A stretch of DNA of 64,000 nt from the NCBI GenBank assembly GCA_963556195.1, contig CAUVYP010000587.1, positions 558,001-622,000 on the forward strand, read 5' to 3'. Positions within the stretch are counted from its first letter, which is position 1, and every line of letters starts with the position of its first letter. Position numbers and translations under genes: made by a program. The notes under the pieces were generated by a model. That model searched no databases. It was not told the origin of the DNA and was given only the letters and a program-made list of their open reading frames with translations. Below are positions 51,101 through 63,933 of the stretch, piece by piece. Origin of the DNA: Sepiola atlantica (lineage: Eukaryota > Mollusca > Cephalopoda > Sepiida > Sepiolidae).

Positions 51101-53898
51101 CAACAAAATTTAGCGCGTTTTAAAGTTGATATCGCTTTTGTTTATAACTTCCACATTTATTCGAATTGTGCAACGACACTTTGCAGACAGTCACGGATAG
51201 GCCTTTTCTACTGAAGTACGAAGTTTCAGAAGTGTAGCACTTGTACCGCCGGAGATATGTCGATACAAACTGAATACGCAAAACATCAACAAAATTTAGC
51301 GCGTTTTAAAGTTGATATCGCTTTTGTTTATAACTTCCACATTTATTCGAATTGTGCAACGAAATTTTGCAGACAACCGCGGAGACACATGTTCTACTGA
51401 AGTACCAAGTTTCAGAAGTGCAGCTCTTGTACTGCCGGAGATATGTCGATATAAAACTTAATACGCAAAACATAAACAAAATTTAGCGCGTTTTAAAGTT
51501 GATATCGCTTTTGTTTATAACTTCCACATTTATTCTAATTGTGCAACGAAACTTTGCAGACAACCGCTCAGACAAATTTTCTACTGAAGTACCAAGTTTC
51601 AGAAGTGCAGCTCTTGTACTGCCGGAGATATGTCGATACAAACTGAATACGCAAAACATCAACAAAATTTAGCGCGTTTTAAAGTTGATATCGCTTTTGT
51701 TTATAACTTCCACATTTATTCTAATTGTGCAACGAAATTTTGCAGACAACCGCTCAGACAAATTTTCTACTGAAGTACCAAGTTTCAGAAGTGCAGCTGT
51801 TGTACTGCCGGAGATATGTCGATACAAACTTAATACGCAAAACATCAACAAAATTTAGCGGGTTTTAAAGTTGATATCGCTTTTGTTTATAACTTCCACA
51901 TTTATTTGAATTGTGCAACGAAACTTGGCAGACAGTCGCGGATAGGCCTTTTCTACTGAAGTACCACGTTTAAAAAGTGCAGCTCTTGTACTGCCGGAGA
52001 TATGTCGATACAAACTTAATACGCAAAACATCAACACAATTTAGCGCGTTTTAAAGTTGATATCGCTTTTGTTTATTACTTCCACATTTATTCGAATTGT
52101 GCAACGAAACTTTGCAGACTACCGCGAATAGGCCTTTTCTACTAAAGTACCAAGTTTCAGAAGTGCAGCTCTTGTACTGCCGGAGATATGTCGATACAAA
52201 CTTAATACGCAAAACATCAACAAAATTTAGCGCGTTTTAAAGTTGATATCGCTTTTGTTTATAACTTCCACATTTATACTAATTGTGCAACGAAACTTTG
52301 CAGACAACCGATCAGACAAATTTTCTACTGAAGTACCAAGTTTCAGAAGTGCAGCTCTTGTACTGCCGGAGATATGTCGATACAAACTGAATACGCAAAA
52401 CATCAACAAAATTTAGCGCGTTTTAAAGTTGATATCGCTTTTGTTTATAACTTCCACATTTATTCGAATTGTGCAACGAAACTTTGCAGACAGTCGCGGA
52501 TAGGCCTTTACTACTGAAGTACCAAGTTGCAGAAGTGCAGCTCTTGTACTGCCGGAGATATGTCGATACAAACTGAATACGCAAAACATCAACAAAATTT
52601 AGCGCGTTTTAAGTTGATATCGCTTTTGTTTATAACTTCCACATTTATTCGACTTGTGCCACGAAACTTTGCAGACAGTCGCGGATACGCCTTTACGGCT
52701 GAAATACTAAGTTTCAGAAGTGCAGCTCTTGTACTGCCGGAGATATGTCGATACAAACTGAATACGCAAAACATCAACAAAATTTAGCGCGTTTTAAAGT
52801 TAGTATCGCTTTTGTTTATAACTTCCACATTTATTCGAATTGTGCAACGAAGCTTTGCAGACAGTCGCGGATAGGCCTTTTCTACTGAAATACCATATTT
52901 CAAGAGTGCAGCTCTTGTACTGCCGGAGATATGTCGATACAAACTGAATACGCAAAACATCAACAAAATTTAGCGCGTTTTAAAGTTGATATCGCCTTTG
53001 TTTATAACTTCCACATTCATTCGAATTGTGGCACGAAACTTTGCAGAAAACCGCGTAGACGCATTTTCTACTGGAGTACCAAGTTGCAGAAGTGCAGCTC
53101 TTGTACTGCCGGAGATATGTCGATACAAACTGAATACGCAAAACATCAACAAAATTTAGCGCGTTTTAAAGTTGATATCGCTTTTGTTTATAACTTCCAC
53201 ATTTATTCGAATTGTGCAACGAAACTTTGCAGACAACCGTGGAGACACATTTTCTACTGAAGTACCAAGTTTCAGAAGTACAGCTCTGGCACTGCCGGAG
53301 ATATGTCGATACAAACTGAATACGCAAAACATCAACAAAATTTAGCGCGTTTTAAGTTGATATCGCTTTTGTTTATAACTTCCACATTTATTCGAATTGT
53401 GCCACGAAACTTTGCAGACAGTCGCGGATACGCCTGTACGGCTTAAATACTAAGTTTAAGAAGTGCAGCTCTTGTACTGCCGGAGATATGTCGATACAAA
53501 CTGAATACGCAAAACATCAACAAAATTTAGCGCGTTTTAAAGTTGATATCGCTTTTGTTTATAACTTCCACATTTATTCGAATTGTGCAACGAAACTTTG
53601 CAGACAACCGTGGAGACACATCTTCTACTGAAGTACCAAGTTTCAGAAGTACAGCTCTAATACTGCCGGAGATATGTCGATACAAACTGAATACGCAAAA
53701 CATCAACAAAATTTAGCGCGTTTTAAAGTTAGTATCGCCTTTGTTTATAACTTCCACATTTATTCGAATTGTGCAACGAAACTTTGCAGACAGTCGCGGA
53801 TCGACCTGTTCTACTGAAGTACCAGGTTTCAGAAGTGCAGCTCTTGTACTGCCGGAGATATGTCGATACAAACTTAATACGCAAAACATCAACAAAAT
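48134..53898 (+). repeat. Super-block duplication, copy 2 (about 5.76 kb)
   Basis: Counterpart of 34561-40324. It then continues directly (53899-55384) into sequence that in copy 1 is found only at 45718-47203. The simplest reading is that 48134-55384 keeps the unexpanded arrangement. Confidence 0.88.
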
Positions 53899-55384
53899 TT
53901 AGCGCGTTTTAAAGTTGATATCGCTTTTGTTTATAACTTCCACAGTTATTCGAATTGTGCAACGAAACTTTGCAGACAACCGCGGAGACACATTTTCTAC
54001 TGAAGTACCAAGTTTCAGAAGTACAGCTCTTGCACTGCCGGAGATATGTCGATACAAACTGAATACGATAAAACATCAACAAAATTTAGCGCGTTTTAAA
54101 GTTGATATCGCTTTTGTTTATGACTTCCACATTTATTCGAATTGTGCAACGAAATTTTGCAGACAGTCGCGGATAGGCCTTTACTACTGAAATACCATAT
54201 TTCAAGAGTGCAGCTCTTGTACTGCCGGAGATATGTCGATACAAACTGAATACGCAAAACATCAACAAAATTTAGCGCGTTTTAAAGTTGATATCGCCTT
54301 TGTTTATAACTTCCACATTTATTCGAATTGTGCAACGAAACTTTGCAGACAGTCACGGATAGACCTTTTCTACTGAAGTACCAGGTTTCAGAAGTGCAGC
54401 TCTTGTACTGCCGGAGATATGTCGATACAAACTGAATACGTAAAACATCAACAAAATTTAGCGCGTTTTAAAGTTGATATCGCTTTTGTTTATAACTTCC
54501 ACATTTATTCGAATTGTGCAACGAAACTTTGCAGACAACCGTGGAGACACATTTTCTACTGAAGTACCAAGTTTCAGAAGTACAGCTCTGGCACTGCCGG
54601 AGATATGTCGATACAAACTGAATACGCAAAACATCAACAAAATTTAGCGCGTTTAAAGCTGATATCGCTTTTTTATAACTTCCACATTTATTCGAATTGT
54701 GCCACGAAACTTTGCAGACAGTCGCGGATAGGCCTTTTCTACTTAAGTACTCAGTTTCAGAAGTGCAGCTCTTGTACTGCCGGAGATATGTCGATACAAA
54801 CTGAATACGAAAAACATCAACAAAATTTAGCGCGTTTTAATGTTGATATCGCTTTTGTTTATAACTTCCACATTTATTCGAATTGTGCCACGAAACTTTG
54901 CAGACAGTCGCGGATAGGCCTTTACTACTGAAATACCATATTTAAGAAGTGCAGCTCTTGCACTGCCGGAGATATGTCGATACAAACTGAATACGCAAAA
55001 CATCAACAAAATTTAGTCCGTTTTAAAGTTGATATCGCCTTTGTTTATAACTTCCACATTTATTCGAATTGTGCAACGAAACTTTGCAGACAGTCGCGGA
55101 TAGACCTTTTCTACTGAAGTACCAGGTTTCAGAAGTGCAGCTCTTGTACTGCCGGAGATATGTCGATACAAACTGAATACGCAAAACATCAACAAAATTT
55201 AGCGAGTTTTAAAGTTGATATCGCTTTTGTTTATAACTTCATTATTTATTCGAATTGTGCAACGAAACGTTGCAGACAACCGCGGAGACACATTTTCTAC
55301 TGAAGTACCAAGTTTCAGAAGTGCAGCTCTTGTACTGCCGGAGATATGTCGATACAAACTGAATACGCAAAACATCAACAAAAT
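52970..55384 (+). repeat. 13-monomer duplication, copy 2 (2415 bp)
   Basis: Counterpart of 44789-47203 with the same three length variants. The right flanks differ: 47204 continues into the 31585-like series ('gtttatatc', 'aatttcaac'), whereas 55385 continues into region IV. Confidence 0.92.
54644..54826 (+). repeat. 183-bp monomer (copy 2)
   Basis: Identical in length and lesion to 46463-46645. It was carried by the 2415-bp duplication and not formed independently. Confidence 0.9.
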
Positions 55385-56367
55385 TTAGCGCGTTTTAAAG
55401 TTGATATCGCTTTTGTTTATAACTTCTACATTTATTCGAATTGTGCAACGAAACTTTGCAGACAACCGTGGAGACACATTTTCTACTGAAGTACCAAGTT
55501 TCAGAAGTACAGCTCTTGTACTTCCGGAGATATGTCGATACAAACTGAATACGCAAAACATCAACAAAATTTAGCGCGTTTTAAAGTTAGTATCGCCTTT
55601 GTTTATAACTTCCAGATTTATTCGAATTGTGCAACGAAACTTTGCAGACAGTCGCGGATCGACCTGTTCTACTGAAGTACCAGGTTTCAGAAGTGCAGCT
55701 CTTGTACTGCCGGAGATATGTCGATACAAACTTAATACGCAAAACATCAACAACATTTAGCGCGTTTTAAAGTTGATATCGCTTTTGTTTATAACTTCCA
55801 CAGTTATTCGAATTGTGCAACGAAACTTTGCAGACAACCGCGGAGACACATTTTCTACTGAAGTACCAAGTTTCAGAAGTACAGCTCTTGCACTGCCGGA
55901 GATATGTCGATACAAACTGAATACGACAAAACATCAACAAAATTTAGCGCGTTTTAAAGTTGATATCGCTTTTGTTTATAACTTCCACATTTATTCGAAT
56001 TGTGCAACGAAACTTTGCAGACAGTCGCGGATAGGCCTTTACTACTGAAATACCATATTTCAAGAGTGCAGCTCTTGTACTGTCGGAGATATGTCGATAC
56101 AAACTGAATACGCAAAACATAAACAAAATTTAGCGAGTTTTAAAGTTGATATCGCTTTTGTTTATAACTTCATCATTTATTCGAATTGTGCAACGAAACT
56201 TTGCAGACAACCGTGGAGACACATTTTCTACTGAAGTACCAAGTTTAAGAAGTGCAGCTCTTGTACTGCCGGAGATATGTCGATACAAACTGAATACGCA
56301 AAACATCAACAAAATTTAGCGCGTTTTAAAGTTGATATCGCTTTTGTTTATAACTTCCACATTTATT

Positions 56368-56384
56368 CGAATTGTGCAACGAAA
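56368..56384 (-). other. CENP-B-box-like 17-mer (weak), one per monomer
   Basis: Read on the minus strand this is TTTCGTTGCACAATTCG. Against the mammalian 17-bp CENP-B box, the first eight positions (YTTCGTTG) agree, with 10 of 17 overall, but the CGGG half that CENP-B also needs is absent. It lies at offsets 53-69 in most monomers; many have ttct in place of ttcg at the end outside the matching half. The position shown is one representative. Confidence 0.25.
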
Positions 56385-56420
56385 CTTTGCAGACAACCGT
56401 GGAGACACATTTTCTACTGA

Positions 56421-56453
56421 AGTACCAAGTTTCAGAAGTGCAGCTCTTGTACT
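56421..56453. other. Imperfect inverted repeat, one per monomer
   Basis: AGTACCAAG (56421-56429) and CTTGTACT (56446-56453) are complementary over 8 bp with one bulged base, separated by 16 bp. It occurs at offsets 106-138 of most monomers. Short dyads are common in centromeric satellites, but in region IV the change to 'cttgcact' breaks one pair without a compensating change, so conservation of the structure is not supported there. Confidence 0.45.
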
Positions 56454-56501
56454 GCCGGAGATATGTCGATACAAACTGAATACGCAAAACATCAACAAAA
56501 T

Positions 56502-58175
56502 TTAGCGCGTTTTAAAGTTAGTATCGCCTTTGTTTATAACTTCCACATTTATTCCAATTGTGCAACGAAACTTTGCAGACAGTCGCGGATCGACCTGTTC
56601 TACTGAAGTACCAGGTTTCAGAAGTTCAGCTCTTGTACTGCCGGAGATATGTCGATACAAACTTAATACGCAAAACATCAACAAAATTTAGCGCGTTTTA
56701 AAGTTGATATCGCTTTTGTTTATAACTTCCACAGTTATTCGAATTGTGCAACGAAACTTTGCAGACAACCGCGGAGACACATTTTCTGCTGAAGTACCAA
56801 GTTTCAGAAGTACAGCTCTTGCACTGCCGGAGATATGTTGATACAAACTGAATACGACAAAACATCAACAAAATTTAGCGCGTTTTAAAGTTGATATCGC
56901 TTTTGTTTATAACTTCCACATTTATTCGAATTGTGCAACGAAACTTTGCAGACAGTCGCGGATCGGCCTTTACTACTGAAATACCATATTTCAAGAGTGC
57001 AGCTCTTGTACTGCCGGAGATATGTCGATACAAACTGAATACGCAAAACATCAACAAAATTTAGCGCGTTTTAAAGTTGATATCGCCTTTGTTTATAACT
57101 TCCACATTTATTCGAATTGTGCAACGAAACTTTGCAGACAGTCACGGATAGACCTTTTCTACTGAAGTACCAGGTTTCAGAAGTGTAGCTCTTGTACTGC
57201 CGGAGATATGTCGATACAAACTGAATACGCAAAACATCAACAAAATTTAGCGCGTTTTAAAGTTGATATCGCTTTTGTTTATAACTTCCACATTTATTCG
57301 AATTGTGCAACGAAACTTTGCAGACAACCGTGGAGACACATTTTCTACTGAAGTACCAAGTTTCAGAAGTACAGCTCTGGCACTGCCGGAGATATGTCGA
57401 TACAAACTGAATACGCAAAACATCAACAAAATTTAGCGCGTTTAAAGCTGATATCGCTTTTGTTTATAACTTCCACATTTATTCGAATTGTGCCACGAAA
57501 TTTTGCAGACAGTCGCGGATAGGCTTTTTCTACTTAAGTACTCAGTTTCAGAAGTGCAGCTCTTGTACTGCCGGAGATATGTCGATACAAACTGAATACG
57601 CAAAACATCAACAAAATTTAGCGCGTTTTAATGTTGATATCGCTTTTGTTTATAACTTCCACATTTATTCGAATTGTGCCACGAAACTTTGCAGACAGTC
57701 GCGGATAGGCCTTTACTACTGAAATACCATATTTCAGAAGTGCAGCTCTTGTACTGCCGGAGATATGTCGATACAAACTGAATACGCAAAACATCAACAA
57801 AATTTAGTCCGTTTTAAAGTTGATATCGCCTTTGTTTATAACTTCCACATTTATTCGAATTGTGCAACGAAACTTTGCAGACAGTCGCGGATAGACGTTT
57901 TCTACTGAAGTACCAGGTTTCAGAAGTACAGCTCTTGTACTGCCGGAGATATGTCGATACAAACTGAATACGCAAAACATCAACAAAATTTAGCGAGTTT
58001 TAAAGTTGATATCGCTTTTGTTTATAACTTCATCATTTATTCGAATTGTGCAACGAAACTTTGCAGACAACCGCGGAGACACATTTTCTACTGAAGTCCC
58101 AAGTTTCAGAAGTGCAGCTCTTGTACGGCCGGAGATATGTCGATACAAACTGAATACGCAAAACATCAACAAAAT
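56502..58175 (+). repeat. Nine-monomer block related to 45532-47203
   Basis: Same order as 45532-47203: class 7, 187-bp 2c, class 1 with 'ccatatttcaagag', 7-like, 2c, short class 1, class 1 with 'gaaataccatattt', 7-like, and the 'aacttcatcatttatt' monomer. The short monomer is 185 bp here and 183 bp there. Divergence is greater than between the 44789 and 52970 copies, so this is an older relative. Confidence 0.85.
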
Positions 58176-58546
58176 TTAGCGCGTTTTAAAGTTGATATCG
58201 CTTTTGTTTATAACTTCCACATTTATTCGAATTGTGCAACGAAACTTTGCAGACAACCGTGGAGACACATTTTCTACTGAAGTACCAAGTATCAGAAGTA
58301 CAGCTCTTGCACTGCCAGAGATATGTCGATAAAAACTGAATACGCAAAACATCAACAAAATTTAGCGCGTTTTAAGTTGATATCGCTTTTGTTTATAACT
58401 TCCACATTTATTCGAATTGTGCCACGAAACTTTGCAGACAGTCGCGGATAGGCCTTTTCTACTGAAGTATCAAGTTTCAGAAGTGCAGCTCTTGTACTGC
58501 CGGAGATATGTCGATACAAACTGAATACGCAAAACATCAACAAAAT

Positions 58547-59475
58547 TTAGCGCGTTTTAAAGTTGATATCGTTTTTGTTTATAACTTCCACAGTTATTCA
58601 AATTGTGCAACGAAACTTTGCAGACAACCGCGGAGACACATTTTCTACTGAAGTACCAAGTTTCAGAAGTGCAGCTCTTGTACTGCCGGAGATATGTCGA
58701 TACAACCTTAATACACAAAACATCAACAAAATTTAGCGCGTTTTAAAGTTGATATCGCTTTTCTTTATAACTTCCACAGTTATTCTTATTGTGCAACGAA
58801 ACTTTGCAGACAACCGCGGAGACACATTTTCTACTGAAGTACCAAGTTTCAGAAGTGCAGCTCTTGTACTGCCGGAGATATGTCGATACAAACTGAATAC
58901 GCAAAACATCAACAAAATTTAGCGCGTTTTAAAGTTGATATCGCTTTTGTTTATAACTTCCACATTTATTCGAATTGTGCAACGAAACTTTGCAGACAAC
59001 CGTGGAAACACACTTTCTACTGAAGTACCAAGTTTCAGAAGTACAGCTCTTGCACTGCCAGAGATATGTCGATACAAACTGAATACGCAAAACATCAACA
59101 AAATTTAGCGCGTTTTAAGTTGATATCGCTTTTGTTTATAACTTCCACATTTATTCGAATTGTGCCACGAAACTTTGCAGACAGTCGCGGATACGCCTTT
59201 ACGGCTAAAATACTAAGTTTCAGAAGTGCAGCTCTTGTACTGCCGGAGATATGTCGATACAAACTGAATACGCAAAACATCAACAAAATTTAGCGCGTTT
59301 TAAAGTTGATACCGCTTTTGTTTATAACTTCCACATTTATGTGAATTGTGCAACGAAACTTTGCAGACAACCGCGGAGACACATTTTCTACTGAAGTACC
59401 AAGTTTCAGAAGTACAGCTCTTGCACTGCCGGAGATATGTCGATACAAACTGAATACGCAAAACATCAACAAGAT
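58547..59475 (+). repeat. Five-monomer block, copy 1
   Basis: Matches 59662-60590 at an offset of 1115 bp. Markers are 'cttttctttataac' and 'cagttattcttattg' (58733/59848) and 'accgtggaaacacact' (58919/60034), followed by a 185-bp class 6 monomer (59105/60220). Confidence 0.82.
59105..59289 (+). repeat. Class 6 monomer, 185-bp subfamily (type example)
   Basis: Cassette agtcgcggatacgcctttac, with linked 'gtgccacg' and a one-base deletion in the head ('gttttaagttg' for gttttaaagttg). Copies at 39025, 39768, 42744, 45161, 52599, 53342, 59105, 60220, 60591, 61706, 62449 and 63377. The shared deletion shows that these descend from one 185-bp founder; 58362 has the same deletion with a class 1 cassette, so cassette and head have been reshuffled. 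Confidence 0.9.
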
Positions 59476-59661
59476 TTTGCGCGTTTTAAAGTTGATATCG
59501 CTTTTGTTTATAACTTCCTCATTAATTCGAATTGTGCCACAAAACTTTGCAGACAGTCGCGGATAGGCCTTTTCTACTGAAGTATTAAGTTTCAGAAGTG
59601 CAGCTCTTGTACTGCCGGAGATATGTCGATACAAACTGAATACGCAAAACATCAACAAAAT

Positions 59662-60590
59662 TTAGCGCGTTTTAAAGTTGATATCGTTTTTGTTTATAAC
59701 TTCCACATTTATTCGAATTGTGCAACGAAACTTTGCAGACAACCACGGAGATACATTTTCTACTGAAGTACCAAGTTTCAGAAGTGCAGCTCTTGTACTG
59801 CCGGAGATATGTCGATAAAACCTTAATACGCAAAACATCAACAAAATTTAGCGCGTTTTAAAGTTGATATCGCTTTTCTTTATAACTTCCACAGTTATTC
59901 TTATTGTGCAACGAAACTTTGCAGACAACCGCGGAGACACATTTTCTACTGAAGTACCAAGTTTCAGAAGTGCAGCTGTAGTACTGCCGGAGATATGTCG
60001 ATACAAACTGAATACGCAAAACATCAACAAAATTTAGCGCGTTTTAAAGTTGATATCGCTTTTGTTTATAACTTCCACATTTATTCGAATTGTGCAACGA
60101 AACTTTGCAGACAACCGTGGAAACACACTTTCTACTGAAGTACCAAGTTTCAGAAGTACAGCTCTTGCACTGCCAGAGATATGTCGATAAAAACTGAATA
60201 CGCAAAACATCAACAAAATTTAGCGCGTTTTAAGTTGATATCGCTTTTGTTTATAACTTCGACATTTATTAGAATTGTGCCACGAAACTTTGCAGACAGT
60301 CGCGGATACGCCTTTACGGCTAAAATACTAAGTTTCAGAAGTGCAGCTCTTGTACTGCCGGAGATATGTCGATACAAACTGAATACGCAAAACATCAACA
60401 AAATTTAGCGCGTTTTAAAGTTGATATCGCTTTTGTTTATAACTTCCACATTTATTCGAATTGTGCAACGAAACTTTGCAGACAACCGTGGAGACACATT
60501 TTCTACTGAAGTACCAAGTTTCAGAAGTACAGCTCTTGCACTACCGGAGATATGTCGATACAAACTGAATACGCAAAACATCAACAAAAT
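59662..60590 (+). repeat. Five-monomer block, copy 2
   Basis: Counterpart of 58547-59475. Together with one intervening class 1 monomer (59476) they form a local six-monomer period. Confidence 0.82.
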
Positions 60591-61147
60591 TTAGCGCGTT
60601 TTAAGTTGATATCGCTTTTGTTTATAACTTCCACATTTATTCGAATTGTGCCACGAAACTTTGCAGACAGTCGCGGATACGCCTTTACGACTGAAATACC
60701 AAGTTTCAGAAGTGCAGCTCTTGTACTGCCGGAGATATGTCGATACAAACTGAATACGCAAAACATCAACAAAATTTAGCGCGTTTTAAAGTTAGTATCG
60801 CCTTTGTTTATAACTTCCACATTTATTCGAATTGTGCAACGAAACTTTGCAGACAGTCGCGGATCGACCAATTCTACTGAAGTACCAGGTTTCAGAAGTG
60901 CAGCTCTTGTACTGCCGGAGATATGTCGATACAAACTGAATACGCAAAACATCCACAAAATTTAGCGCGTTTTATAGTTGATATCGTTTTTGTTTATAAC
61001 TTCCACATTTATTCGAATTGTGCAACGAAACTTTGCAGACAACCGCGGAGACACATTTTCTACTGAAGTACCAAGTTTCAGAAGTGCAGCTCTTGTACTG
61101 CCGGAGATATGTCGATACAAACTGAATACGCAAAACATCAACAAAAT

Positions 61148-62076
61148 TTAGCACGTTTTAAAGTTGATATCGCCTTTGTTTATAACTTCCACATTTATTC
61201 GAATTGTGCAACGAAACTTTGCAGACAGTCGCGGATAGACCTTTTCTACTGAAGTACCAGGTTTCAGAAGTGCAGCTGGTGTACTGCCGGAGATATGTCG
61301 ATACAAACTGAATACGCAAAACATCAACAAAATTTAGCGCGTTTTAAAGTTGATACTGCTTTTGTTTATAACTTCCACATTTATTCAAATTGTGCAACGA
61401 AACTTTGCAGACAACCGCGGAGACACATTTTCTACTGAAGTAGAAAGTTTCAGAAGTGCAGCTCTTGTACTGCCGGAGATATGTCGATACAAACTGAATA
61501 CGAAAAACATCAACAAAATCAAGCGCGTTTTAAAGTAGATATCGCTTTCGTTTATAACTTCCACATTTATTCGAATTGTGCAACGAAACTTTGCAGACAA
61601 CCGTGGAGACACTTTTGCTACTGAAGTACCAAGTTTCAGAAGTACAGCTCTTGCACTACCGGAGATATGTCGATACAAACTGAATACGCAAAACATCAAC
61701 AAAATTTAGCGCGTTTTAAGTTGATATCGTTTTTGTTTATAACTTCCACATTTATTCGAATTGTGCAACGAAACTTTGCAGACAGTCGCGGATACGCCGT
61801 TACGGCTGAAATACCAAGTTTAAGAAGTGCAGCTCTTGTACTGCCGGAGATATGTCGATACAAACTGAATACGCAAAACATCAACAAAATTTAGCGCGTT
61901 TTAAAGTTAGTATCGCCTTTGTTTATAACTTCCACATTTATTCGAATTGTGCAACGAAACTTTGCAGACAGTCGCGGATCGACCAATTCTACTGAAGTAC
62001 CAGGTTTCAGAAGTGCAGCTCTTGTACTGCCGGAGATATGTTGATACAAACTGAATACGCAAAACCTCAACAAAAT
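61148..62076 (+). repeat. Five-monomer block, copy 1
   Basis: Matches 62819-63747 at an offset of 1671 bp. Markers are 'cagctggtgtactg' (61148/62819), 'gtagaaagtttcag' (61334/63005), 'cttttgctactg' (61520/63191), a class 6 185-bp monomer and a class 7 monomer. Confidence 0.82.
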
Positions 62077-62818
62077 TTAGCGCGTTTTATAGTTGATATC
62101 GTTTTTGGTTATAACTTCCACATTTATTCGAATTGTGCAACGAAACTTTGCAGACAACCGCGGAGACACATTTTCTACTGAAGTACCAAGTTTCAGAAGT
62201 GCAGCTCTTGTACTGCCGGAGATATGTCGATACAAACTGAATACGCAAAACATCAACAAAATTTAGCGCGTTTTAAAGTTGATATCGCTTTTGTTTATAA
62301 CTTCCACATTTATTCGAATTGTGCAACGAAACTTTGCAGACAACCGTGCTGACACATTTTCTACTGAAGTACCAAGTTTCAGAAGTACAGCTCTTGCACT
62401 GCCGGAGATATGTCTATACAAACTGAATACGCAAAACATCAACAAAATTTAGCGCGTTTTAAGTTGATATCGCTTTTGTTTATAACTTCCACATTTATTC
62501 GAATTGTGCCACGAAACTTTGCAGACAGTCGCGGATACGCCTTAACGGCTGAAATACCAAGTTTCAGAAGTGCAGCTCTTGTACTGCCGGAGATATGTCG
62601 ATACAAACATAATACGCAAAACATCAACAAAATTTAGCGCGTTTTAAAGTTGATATCGCTTTGTTTATAACTTCCACATTTATTCGAATTGTGCAACGAA
62701 ACTTTGCAGACAGTCGCGGATCGACCTTTTCTACTGAAGTACCAGGTTTCAGAAGTGCAGCTCTTGTACTGCCGGAGATATGTCGATACAAACTGAATAC
62801 GCAAAACATCAACAAAAT

Positions 62819-63747
62819 TTAGCACGTTTTAAAGTTGATATCGCCTTTGTTTATAACTTCCACATTTATTCGTATTGTGCAACGAAACTTTGCAGACAGT
62901 CGCGGATAGACCTTTTCTACTGAAGTACCAGGTTTCAGAAGTGCAGCTGGTGTACTGCTGGAGATATGTCGATACAAACTGAATACGAAAAACATCAACA
63001 AAATTTAGCGCGTTTTAAAGTTGATATCGCTTTTGTATATAACTTCCACATTTATTCAAATTGTGCAACGAAACTTTGCAGACAACCGCGGAGACACATT
63101 TTCTACTTAAGTAGAAAGTTTCAGAAGTACAGCTCTTGTACTGCCGGAGATATGTCGATACAAACTGAATACGAAAAACATCAACAAAATTAAGCGCGTT
63201 TTAAAGTAGATATCGCTTTAGTTTATAACTTCCACATTTATTCGAATTGTGCAACGAAACTTTGCAGACAACCGTGGAGACACTTTTGCTACTGAAGTAC
63301 CAAGTTTCAGAAGTACAGCTCTTGCACTGCCGGAGATATATCGATACAAACTGAATACGCAAAACATCAACAAAATTTAGCGCGTTTTAAGTTAATATCG
63401 CTTTTGTTTATAACTTCCACATTTATTCGAATTGTGCAACGATACTTTGCAGACAGTCGCGGATACGCCTTTACGGCTGAAATACTAAGTTTCAGAAGTG
63501 CAACTCTTGTACTGTCGGAGATATTTCGATACAAACTTAATACGCAAAACATCAACAAAATTTAGCGCGTTTTAAAGTTAGTATCGCCTTTGTTTATAAC
63601 TTCCACATTTATTCGAATTGTGCAACGAAACTTTGCAGACAGTCGCGGATCGACCTTTTCTACTGAAGTACCAGGTTTCAGAAGTGCAGCTCTTGTACTG
63701 CCGGAGATATGTCGATACAAACTTAATACGCAAAACATCAACAAAAT
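62819..63747 (+). repeat. Five-monomer block, copy 2
   Basis: Counterpart of 61148-62076, with private changes such as 'gtatataac' at 63035 and 'gatatatcgatac' near 63336. Confidence 0.82.
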
Positions 63748-63933
63748 TTAGCGCGTTTTAAAGTTGATATCGCTTTTGTTTATAACTTCCACAGTTATTC
63801 GAATTGTGCAACGAAACTTTGCAGACCACCACGGAGACAGATTTTCTACTGAAGTACCAAGTTTCAGAAGTGCAGCTCTTGTACTGCCGGAGATATGTCG
63901 ATACAAACTGAATACGCAAAACATCAACAAAAT

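Larger units (their letters stand above)
31213..55384 (+). repeat. Region III: recently amplified HOR domain
   Basis: Contains a virtually perfect 15-monomer tandem duplication (31399/34189) and two super-blocks with shared content (34561-47203 and 48134-55384). New cassette classes 6, 7, 8 and 9 appear here and classes 3 and 4a are gone; class 5 is reduced to the 'gatcagcgg' form. Long-range identity is much higher than in region I, so this looks like the youngest part of the visible array. Confidence 0.85.
56316..56501 (+). repeat. Reference monomer (near-consensus, 186 bp)
   Basis: A convenient type monomer, differing from my hand consensus by one base (ccgtgg for ccgcgg in the cassette). 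Map by offset from 'ttagcgcg': 13-18 AT-rich DraI-type site tttaaa region; 19-24 the palindrome gatatc (EcoRV); 52-57 around ttcgaa (BstBI); 53-69 the CENP-B-box-like reverse motif; 80-100 the hypervariable cassette; 106-138 an imperfect inverted repeat; 139-186 a conserved 3' part ending in 'acatcaacaaaat'. Consensus composition is 60 A, 55 T, 38 C and 33 G. The length is close to a nucleosome repeat length, as for many centromeric satellites, but no function can be read from this. Confidence 0.9.
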
